From contig JAEOUK010000542.1 in the NCBI GenBank assembly GCA_016839385.1, positions 1 to 6,820 of the forward strand: 6,820 nucleotides of DNA, read 5' to 3'. The notes beneath the pieces were generated by a model. That model worked only from the letters and a program-made list of their open reading frames with translations. It did not search any database and was not told where the DNA came from. Both the position numbers and the translations under genes were made by a program. The stretch comes from Promethearchaeota archaeon (GTDB lineage Archaea > Asgardarchaeota > Lokiarchaeia > Sigynarchaeales > MK-D1). Shown here in pieces: positions 1 to 5,126 of this stretch (the stretch's first letter is position 1; each line of letters starts with the position of its first letter).

Positions 1-1250
1 GCAACATAGTCTGCAACTTCTGTCATTGATGTTTCACTTATGATTTTTAATTCTCCATCACTTACTCCATAAAGATACCCATTATGTGCTTTAAGTGAGT
101 AAATTGGAGCTGAAACATAACTTGCGGGACTATTTGGGTTGGTGGGATCCGTAGCGTCTATTTGGAGAATTCCTTCGTGACCACCGGCAATATAGACATG
201 AGTTCCAATTGCAATGTCTTCAATTGCCATGAAATCATCAATACGGACATATTCACTAGGAGTTGATTTAGATGTAATATTATAAATCCCGACTCCTCTT
301 TCAAATTCACACACATACGCCCAATTTCCTGCTATATGAATTCCCAAACCTCTTCCATTATTTACTCCTCCAATTTTTGTCGGATTGGTGACATCAGAAA
401 TATCTAATATTTCAAATCCATCTAAGACACTAATGATGTATGCATAACTCCCATCCACAGTTATTGATGAAATGCTTCTGAAGGAAGAATTATATTGTCC
501 CACTTCCTGAATGTTTGATAAATCGGAAATGTTTAGAATTTCGACACCTTCTTCCTTATCCGCTAAAAATGCATAATCTCCTACAATTTCAATGTCACAG
601 TTAATGCCTCCATCGTTGAACGCATATCCTGTTCCAGTGGGAAAATATTCATTACTAACATCAAAAACTTTCAATCCTTTTCGACCAACAGCAAATAAAT
701 TGTTTCCAACTTTTTCAATAGCATCAAAATATTGATCTACTCCATCAACTTCACTTCGTCGTCTAATATTGTCTGGAGACGCAATTGAAAATATCTCAAA
801 ACCATCATCGCCATCGGCCAAATAGGCTAAAGTTCCATCAAGAATAATTTCAGTAGCATGCTCATTAGAACCCGAATCCAAATAAGAGTCAAGTAAAATT
901 GGTGCACTTAAATCTGAGATGTCTACAGTTAAAAATCCATTAATCCCTGCAGCCACATATGCATAATTTCCTGAAATTGCTACAGACTCAACATAACCGA
1001 TATCTGTGATTTCTCCGACTTTCACAGGATTACTTAAGGTTGAGGTATCATAGATTTTTAATCCTCCATATCCTGCGCTAACATAAGCGTAGGAGCCAGA
1101 AACGTACACATCTCGGGCAGAACCGTCAAAAAAATCTGAAATTTCTTCGATATTTGCAGAGGATTCAGCCCGTCCCGTTGTTGTAAGCATCGAGAGCATA
1201 AGCAATAATCCTATTGTAATAGTAAAAGCTATTTTTTTAAAAAGTCTCAT
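1..1250 (-). CDS. Secreted LVIVD-repeat beta-propeller protein, C-terminus cut off by the window edge
   Basis: About 416 codons are visible and the frame is open to the left edge, so the 3' part is missing. The N-terminus (MRLFKK, then a hydrophobic stretch at residues 7-23, then GRA at 26-28) looks like a Sec signal peptide, probably cut after residue 28, so the protein is exported. The rest is about nine tandem units of 40-45 residues with the LVIVD pattern (YAYVa..-GL.I.DISnP-NPtkiG). These units are known from cell-surface and secreted proteins and are thought to form beta-propeller blades. The ninth unit (around SMTEVADY) is degenerate. It is colinear with the complete paralog immediately upstream. 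ATG 1250 is chosen because a TATA box sits 22 nt before it and the two nearby upstream ATGs are in other, quickly closed frames. No catalytic motif is seen; a binding or adhesion role is likely but the ligand is unknown. Confidence 0.9.
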   Translation of the reverse strand, partial: MRLFKKIAFTITIGLLLMLSMLTTTGRAESSANIEEISDFFDGSARDVYVSGSYAYVSAGYGGLKIYDTSTLSNPVKVGEITDIGYVESVAISGNYAYVAAGINGFLTVDISDLSAPILLDSYLDSGSNEHATEIILDGTLAYLADGDDGFEIFSIASPDNIRRRSEVDGVDQYFDAIEKVGNNLFAVGRKGLKVFDVSNEYFPTGTGYAFNDGGINCDIEIVGDYAFLADKEEGVEILNISDLSNIQEVGQYNSSFRSISSITVDGSYAYIISVLDGFEILDISDVTNPTKIGGVNNGRGLGIHIAGNWAYVCEFERGVGIYNITSKSTPSEYVRIDDFMAIEDIAIGTHVYIAGGHEGILQIDATDPTNPNSPASYVSAPIYSLKAHNGYLYGVSDGELKIISETSMTEVADYV

Positions 1251-1264
1251 ATCTCATATCTCAT
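1245..1264 (-). repeat. Three-copy 7-bp tandem repeat over the start codon
   Basis: The heptamer ATGAGAT (minus strand) is repeated with a 7-bp period, putting ATGs at 1264, 1257 and 1250, each in a different frame. Reading from 1264 hits TGA after five codons and from 1257 hits TAA after six codons. Only 1250 opens the long LVIVD frame. Confidence 0.75.
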
Positions 1265-1272
1265 TTCCAACA

Positions 1273-1288
1273 CTATATAACATTTTTC
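1273..1288 (-). promoter_or_regulatory. BRE/TATA promoter of the 1250-1 LVIVD gene
   Basis: On the minus strand the sequence is GAAAAATGTTATATAG: an A-rich BRE-like part followed by TATA-like TTATATAG. The TATA centre is about 26 bp from the A of ATG 1250, so transcription should begin at or within a few bases of the start codon, giving a leaderless mRNA. The same module occurs at the same distance from the neighbouring paralog (13 of 16 bases identical). Confidence 0.65.
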
Positions 1289-1346
1289 GATCCAAACTGA
1301 CAGTTTTTCATAAAATTAAAAACGAAATCATAAGCTGCTTTTGAGT

Positions 1347-1364
1347 AAATAGAAAGAAAAATAT
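1347..1364 (-). terminator. T-rich archaeal-type terminator after the 3409-1397 gene
   Basis: On the minus strand AATATTTTTCTTTCTATTT lies about 33-50 nt past the TAA at 1397-1399. Archaeal RNA polymerase can stop at such pyrimidine tracts without a hairpin. The position, before the next gene's own promoter, fits separate transcription units. Similar T-runs are common in sequence this AT-rich. Confidence 0.35.
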
Positions 1365-1396
1365 TGGGTTGAGAATGAGTAGAAAAGACTTTGGTT

Positions 1397-3409
1397 TTAT
1401 TTTTTCTTTTTATTTTTAATTAAAATCAAAATAACTACTATTGATATGGGAATTATCAATACTATAGAATATCCGGGGATGTTCGATCTTCTTCCTGGCT
1501 GAATATCAACTTCCAAAATTTCTACACCGTCCTGACCATTTGAAAAATAGATATAATTACCACTAACAACGACAAGTTCGGGAATTGTTTCATCTTCCAT
1601 CCAAGTCACCATTTCTGGATTACTTTTATCATAAACATCAAGGATCATTATACCTGGATAAATTCCGACATATAGAAAATCGTTTTTAATAAAAATATCA
1701 GAATAGAAATCATACGGATTTACGCTCAGCGGATAAGTATATTCAGAAACCAACATAGGAGCCCCAGGTGAAGTGATATCGATAATTTTAATGCCTTGAT
1801 AAAAAGAAGTAACATATGCATAGTCTCCTTCTACACAAATATGGCGACAACCATAACCTACAGGAACACGAGTTATTTCAGTTGGAAGACCTGGAATTCT
1901 CATATCTATAGGTATAAGTAGAGAATTTTGAGTATATGGATCTGTACTGAGTAACAACAATAGATCATCTCGAACAACGCCATCAACTAATTGAATGCTT
2001 GAGTCTGTGAAGACATAATCTGCTAAAAATATTGGATTCGAGGGTGTCGAAAGATCCAAAACTGCATAACTGCTATAAGTTCCATCATTAGCTCCGATAT
2101 ACCCTATTGATCCCTCTACTCTAACATATACAATATCTGTCGTATAATTATAATTTCCTATTTTAGTCATTGTAGATCTGGTGTACACTTGAAATTCAGA
2201 TCCATTATGTGTGTAAATATAATCGGAATCACTATCAACACTGTATGTCCACTCAAGTCCAGATATATTTCCTTTGACTATTGGGGTTTCAGGATTTAAA
2301 ATATCAACAGAAACAACTCCATCACTTCCCGCACAATACATAGTTCCTTCAAAAATTGATAAATCAACCACATACATTTCATTGTTAATTATTCCTAAAA
2401 TCTCTGGATTCGATGGATCTGAAACATCCACAATTTTGATACCATCATGCCATGGATCAACCAAATAAAGAAAAGGATCTTTGAAAAACAATTCTCCTGC
2501 ATTCCCCTCAAAAGTACTAATTTGGGTCGGATTTGTCGGATCTGATATATTTAATATCTCAAATCCAGATGATGATGAAAGATATGCATAAGATCCATTC
2601 ACATATACGGAAAATGCATGTTCAGTAGTATAATTACCAATTTCCTTTAGATTTGATGGATTACTCGCATTAATGATTTCTAGTCCGTCTTCAGCATCGG
2701 CAACATACACAAGATCTCCGACTACTTTTATATCAGAAGGACCATTTACCGCATCTTGATAATATCCTATCATAGTGGGGATATATATATTTGAAAGATC
2801 CAAGACTTCTATTCTGTTTAAATCTAAATTAGATACATAGACATATGTATCATTAATTGCAATATCTGCAGTGTTAAAATTCACATGATCATAATCATTT
2901 AGTTTTGTCGGGTTTAGCGGATTAGTTATATCGATAATTTTCAATCCATCATCCATATCAGCATATATTGCGTAATTTCCAACAATTTCAACTTCAGTTG
3001 CATAATGATCATCTCCTGGTTCCTCTAACGAACCCTTTACGGAAAGATTTGCGACATCTCCTATATCCACAACTTTTAATCCTTCCACACCAGCTGCAAG
3101 ATAGGCATACGTATCTTTAATGCTAATACTTGTAATATCCCCAATCCCATCGAGTTCTCCCTCGAGAGTTACGCTATTTGGATTGGAAATATCATATATT
3201 TTCAAACCTCCCCATCCACATGCAACATAAGCTGCACTACCTACTATGAAAATATCATTAGTGTTCCCATCTAATATATCTGAAACTCTTTTAACTGTTG
3301 CAGTAGATGAAGATGCAAATTGGGTAAAAATTAGTAAAGAATTGACTGTCAGTATGATTAATATAATGAAGGAGATATTACTCCTTTTAAATCGATTGCA
3401 TTTCGTCAT
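1397..3409 (-). CDS. Surface-anchored LVIVD-repeat protein, predicted double beta-propeller
   Basis: This is a 670-residue protein. Residues 1-11 are basic and 12-32 hydrophobic, giving a signal peptide or N-terminal anchor. About 14 LVIVD units of 40-50 residues follow, each built as GnYaYvadgedGLkIiDISnPsNPtkiGnY. Fourteen units would fit two seven-bladed propellers (inference); units 9-11 are degenerate. The C-terminus is IPGY, then a hydrophobic segment (about 646-664), then KNKKKK: a membrane anchor leaving a basic cytoplasmic end and the repeats outside the cell. A GTG at 3442 would extend the frame by 11 residues, but the promoter lies inside that extension, at the same distance from ATG 3409 as in the paralog, so 3409 is preferred. 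No enzymatic residues are evident. The likely role is extracellular binding, adhesion or scaffolding, with unknown ligand. It is colinear with the partial gene at 1250-1, its probable tandem duplicate. Confidence 0.92.
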   Translation of the reverse strand: MTKCNRFKRSNISFIILIILTVNSLLIFTQFASSSTATVKRVSDILDGNTNDIFIVGSAAYVACGWGGLKIYDISNPNSVTLEGELDGIGDITSISIKDTYAYLAAGVEGLKVVDIGDVANLSVKGSLEEPGDDHYATEVEIVGNYAIYADMDDGLKIIDITNPLNPTKLNDYDHVNFNTADIAINDTYVYVSNLDLNRIEVLDLSNIYIPTMIGYYQDAVNGPSDIKVVGDLVYVADAEDGLEIINASNPSNLKEIGNYTTEHAFSVYVNGSYAYLSSSSGFEILNISDPTNPTQISTFEGNAGELFFKDPFLYLVDPWHDGIKIVDVSDPSNPEILGIINNEMYVVDLSIFEGTMYCAGSDGVVSVDILNPETPIVKGNISGLEWTYSVDSDSDYIYTHNGSEFQVYTRSTMTKIGNYNYTTDIVYVRVEGSIGYIGANDGTYSSYAVLDLSTPSNPIFLADYVFTDSSIQLVDGVVRDDLLLLLSTDPYTQNSLLIPIDMRIPGLPTEITRVPVGYGCRHICVEGDYAYVTSFYQGIKIIDITSPGAPMLVSEYTYPLSVNPYDFYSDIFIKNDFLYVGIYPGIMILDVYDKSNPEMVTWMEDETIPELVVVSGNYIYFSNGQDGVEILEVDIQPGRRSNIPGYSIVLIIPISIVVILILIKNKKKK

Positions 3410-3431
3410 TAATTTAGATTCAGCACTCACG

Positions 3432-3447
3432 CTATAAAACACTTTTG
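3432..3447 (-). promoter_or_regulatory. BRE/TATA promoter of the 3409-1397 LVIVD gene
   Basis: On the minus strand the sequence is CAAAAGTGTTTTATAG, matching the promoter of the downstream paralog in 13 of 16 positions. The final G is 22 nt before ATG 3409, identical to the paralog. This predicts a leaderless transcript starting near 3411 and argues against the GTG at 3442, which lies within this element. Confidence 0.65.
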
Positions 3448-3470
3448 TGAAGAGATTTTAATTTTGATCT

Positions 3471-3481
3471 ATAAAATAAAA
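3471..3481 (-). terminator. T-rich run just past the methyltransferase gene
   Basis: Directly after the stop codon at 3482-3484 the minus strand reads TTTTATTTTAT, a possible archaeal termination tract. It precedes the next gene's own promoter, which supports a transcript end here. The evidence is composition only. Confidence 0.25.
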
Positions 3482-4099
3482 TTATATTTTGCTAAACTTT
3501 GGAAAAAAACGGTATGTTTGTTTCATATGCATAGCATAATCTTCTCCAAATTTATTCAACATCATCTCTTCTTCATTTTTTACTCGATATATCACAATAA
3601 TTGTAAGACCTATTAACCAAGTAATACCAATTAACCAATTTGCAGAAATCAGAAACATTGCTATGTGCCACATATAAAATGCAGAATACATAGGATGTCG
3701 AATTCGCTTGTAGGGTCCTGAGACTATAAGTTTATGATTTTCCCGCAATTTTAATGTAGAGAAAAAATTTGGACCTAGATGTTTATGAATCCATATAAAT
3801 AATATGTCAGCACTTGCGAACATTCCTACTCCAAACCAGCGAACCCAAACAGGAAACGAAAGCTGGAAAAAATTGGATAGCGGGTTAATATTTATGTCTA
3901 TTATATAGAGAATATACATTATAACTTCGACTATTATCAGATATTTTAGAGCGTCTCCACCTTTTTGATAAACAATTTTTACTTGTTGACTTCTAATTTT
4001 CCTTCTTGTAATTGACCTAATTATGACGAAGAGTGAAAATAAGCTTGCACTAACCCAAACAAAAATTTTCTCTTGAAGTGCTGGGTCAACCATAGTCAT
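3482..4099 (-). CDS. Isoprenylcysteine carboxyl methyltransferase (ICMT)-family membrane protein
   Basis: This is a 205-residue integral membrane protein with hydrophobic segments near residues 11-29, 52-68, 84-104 and a hairpin at about 138-171. The C-terminal half carries the family signature: LGPNF (108-112), SGPYKRIRHPMYSAFY (127-142, with the key RHP-x-Y), an acidic EEE (176-178), FGEDY (184-188) and a closing FFP (198-200). In the ICMT/PEMT superfamily these residues form the S-adenosylmethionine site, and members methylate prenylated cysteine carboxylates, phospholipid head groups or other lipophilic substrates. The fold and SAM binding are well supported, but the substrate cannot be read from the sequence, and many prokaryotic members have unknown substrates. 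ATG 4099 is used; an in-frame ATG at 4093 would shorten it by two residues. It starts 37 bp after the six-helix membrane protein gene and is probably co-transcribed with it. Confidence 0.87.
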   Translation of the reverse strand: MTMVDPALQEKIFVWVSASLFSLFVIIRSITRRKIRSQQVKIVYQKGGDALKYLIIVEVIMYILYIIDININPLSNFFQLSFPVWVRWFGVGMFASADILFIWIHKHLGPNFFSTLKLRENHKLIVSGPYKRIRHPMYSAFYMWHIAMFLISANWLIGITWLIGLTIIVIYRVKNEEEMMLNKFGEDYAMHMKQTYRFFPKFSKI

Positions 4100-4130
4100 T
4101 ACATTAAATTGGGAATTTTTGAATATTCAT

Positions 4131-4138
4131 ATTATACT
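4131..4138 (-). promoter_or_regulatory. Possible weak TATA box before the methyltransferase gene
   Basis: On the minus strand AGTATAAT overlaps the end of the upstream gene and its centre is about 35 bp from ATG 4099. It could drive a transcript with a leader of about 9 nt. In AT-rich sequence it may be chance, and read-through from the upstream gene is the simpler explanation. Confidence 0.22.
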
Positions 4139-4844
4139 AAATTGTCATCATTTTATGTTTCTTCAATTGCCAAAAATGAATATATGGAAAGATCATTACC
4201 AATGTAAATATCATACCTTGTACCGGTTTTTGGAGTAGTTCTTGTGAAATGCCCATGAAGATTGGAATTGCTGGGATGAAAATTATAATAAAAAGTATGC
4301 TCTGTATAATTAATTTAGGTCGTGTCTTTATCCAAGGGACATTAAAATAAATATACACGGATAATCCCAAACCCATAGAGGCCATGCAAATAATTGCTCC
4401 AGTAACGTGGATTACCCAAAATGTTGTATAAGGTAGAATAACCCCAATACATCCAATAGAAGCAATTAATATCAGAGAATAATATAGAATACGTAATTTT
4501 TGATAGAATTTTGATTCAGGTTTAGGAAACATTTTATGGATACTAATGACAGTGTAAATTCCACCTAGTGTAGCCAACCCCATATTAGCAGAAAATAGTA
4601 TTGCTCCTACCGTATTCTTAGTTCCAAATTTCGTAACTGGAGCTCCTAATTCACTAATGAACAATGTGAAAATATTTCCAATAAAATCATCTGGATAAAT
4701 GATTATTAAAGCAACAATCACCACCATTTCAAAAAAGCATACTGAATAAAAGACTCGGATAATAAATTTCCATAACTTAAGACTATATTGAGGTGGCTTT
4801 GGATCTTTTATCATCTCAAGGAAATGATTTTTTGATTGTTCCAT
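4137..4844 (-). CDS. Six-transmembrane protein resembling DUF998 / FRAG1-DRAM-Sfk1-like families
   Basis: This is a 235-residue protein with six predicted membrane helices, at about 27-50, 80-102, 117-137, 143-166, 178-199 and 209-226, and a charged N-terminus (MEQSKNHFLEMIKDPKPP). The loop between helices 1 and 2 holds ISELGAP (63-69). This is like the ISeLGa/YISdtGa motif in the same place in DUF998 and FRAG1/DRAM/Sfk1-type membrane proteins, and it is the main reason for the call. There is no signal peptide and no obvious catalytic set. Function is unknown; members of these families are linked to membrane or lipid homeostasis in eukaryotes, which cannot be transferred here with confidence. 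It is the first gene of the minus-strand cluster, facing the plus-strand sugar enzyme, with a palindrome just upstream of its ATG. Confidence 0.7.
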   Translation of the reverse strand: MEQSKNHFLEMIKDPKPPQYSLKLWKFIIRVFYSVCFFEMVVIVALIIIYPDDFIGNIFTLFISELGAPVTKFGTKNTVGAILFSANMGLATLGGIYTVISIHKMFPKPESKFYQKLRILYYSLILIASIGCIGVILPYTTFWVIHVTGAIICMASMGLGLSVYIYFNVPWIKTRPKLIIQSILFIIIFIPAIPIFMGISQELLQKPVQGMIFTLVMIFPYIHFWQLKKHKMMTI

Positions 4845-4855
4845 AGATTTGACAT

Positions 4856-4880
4856 CGAAAAGTAACTAATTACTTTTTCG
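4856..4880. repeat. Inverted repeat 12 nt upstream of the six-helix membrane protein gene
   Basis: AAAAGTAA (4858-4865) is a perfect inverted match to TTACTTTT (4870-4877) around a 4-nt spacer CTAA. Flanking CG (4856-4857) and CG (4879-4880) extend the match with one unpaired T. It covers the predicted transcription start of the minus-strand gene, so it is a candidate operator or a leader hairpin. Confidence 0.55.
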
Positions 4881-4899
4881 GAAATAATCTATACTTAAG

Positions 4900-4910
4900 T
4901 TTAATATATC
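4900..4910 (-). promoter_or_regulatory. Probable TATA box of the 4844-4137 gene
   Basis: On the minus strand GATATATTAAA is a good archaeal TATA match. Start of transcription is expected near 4880, giving a leader of about 35 nt that would include the inverted repeat. A second TATA-like GTATAG at 4889-4894 would start transcription inside the repeat instead. Confidence 0.45.
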
Positions 4911-4927
4911 TCTGAAGCTTATTTTAT

Positions 4928-4945
4928 TCAGAAATCGTCAGAAAT
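4928..4945. repeat. Direct repeat TCAGAAAT, 10-bp period
   Basis: TCAGAAAT occurs at 4928-4935 and 4938-4945, exactly one helical turn apart, about 20 bp upstream of the minus-strand TATA box. It could be a regulator site; two short copies could also be chance. The 8-bp palindrome TAACGTTA follows at 4951-4958. Confidence 0.35.
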
Positions 4946-4970
4946 AGACGTAACGTTATTACAATTTTAA

Positions 4971-5059
4971 AGCCGGTGTGTCCGGGAAAACCTTTTAAAT
5001 TCATCAGCCGCGTGTGTCGGATGAGATTAAGACAGAGCTCATGCGAGTTCGGGCGCTAA
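4971..5059 (+). ncRNA. GC-rich island with hairpins: candidate small RNA or structured leader, unrecognised
   Basis: About 46 of 88 bases are G or C (hand count), against very AT-rich flanks; such islands often mark structured RNA genes in AT-rich archaea. CCGG (4973-4976) pairs with CCGG (4982-4985) around TGTGT. A second hairpin pairs TCAT and CCG (5001-5004, 5008-5010) with CGG and ATGA (5018-5020, 5021-5024) around CGTGTGT, with a 3-nt bulge. ATGAG (5021-5025) could instead pair with CTCAT (5038-5042). A T-run follows at 5060-5063. The strand is uncertain; plus is preferred because of the TATA box at 4992-5000. It does not fold as a tRNA and I do not recognise it as any known RNA or riboswitch. 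It could also be part of the 5' leader of the downstream sugar-enzyme gene. Confidence 0.33.
4992..5000 (+). promoter_or_regulatory. TATA-like box inside the GC-rich island
   Basis: CTTTTAAAT is a good archaeal TATA match in otherwise GC-rich surroundings, with a GGGAAAACC sequence just before it. Its centre is 25 bp from position 5021, so a transcript would begin there, at an ATG. A similar ATTTTAAAG lies at 4964-4972. Confidence 0.4.
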
Positions 5060-5070
5060 TTTTAACAAAT

Positions 5071-5113
5071 ATACAATATACAAAATACAATACAATTAAA
5101 GGATTGAATACAA
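5071..5113. repeat. Five ATACAA repeats before the sugar-enzyme gene
   Basis: ATACAA starts at 5071, 5078, 5085, 5090 and 5108, with 7-bp spacing for the first three. The block covers the likely core promoter of the plus-strand gene (AAATATAC at 5068-5075 is TATA-like). It may be a regulator-binding array or simply low-complexity AT-rich sequence. Confidence 0.45.
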
Positions 5114-5114
5114 A

Positions 5115-5118
5115 AGGT
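5115..5118 (+). promoter_or_regulatory. Short Shine-Dalgarno-like AGGT
   Basis: AGGT is complementary to the ACCU of the 16S 3' end and sits 8 nt before ATG 5127. It is the only convincing ribosome-binding site in the window and supports that start and a leadered mRNA. Confidence 0.4.
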
Positions 5119-5126
5119 AGAAGAAA

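Noticed and set aside
2274..2468. 64-codon open frame on the plus strand
   Set aside because: It lies wholly inside the LVIVD gene on the opposite strand, has no recognisable domain or promoter, and is a by-product of the repeat codons.
1..3409. CRISPR-like or DNA-level tandem repeat array, suggested by recurrent short similar stretches
   Set aside because: The similarity is at protein level (LVIVD units of about 42 codons) with diverged DNA; there are no identical repeats or spacers.
3246..3437. 63-codon open frame on the plus strand
   Set aside because: It is antisense to the signal peptide and first repeat of the LVIVD gene; its hydrophobic look mirrors that region.
3410..3442. GTG start at 3442 adding 11 residues to the LVIVD protein
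   Set aside because: The extension contains the shared TATA/BRE element, and the added residues put a polar stretch ahead of the signal peptide; ATG 3409 matches the paralog's layout.
4928..5006. C/D box guide RNA on the minus strand (TGATGA at 5006-5001, CTGA at 4941-4938 and 4931-4928)
   Set aside because: The C-to-D distance is too long, no D'/C' pair lies between, and there is no terminal stem.
4971..5059. tRNA gene or half-tRNA, suggested by GAGTTCGGGC resembling a T-arm
   Set aside because: No acceptor stem, no matching T-stem partner (GCGAG has no CTCGC) and no acceptable anticodon loop were found on either strand.
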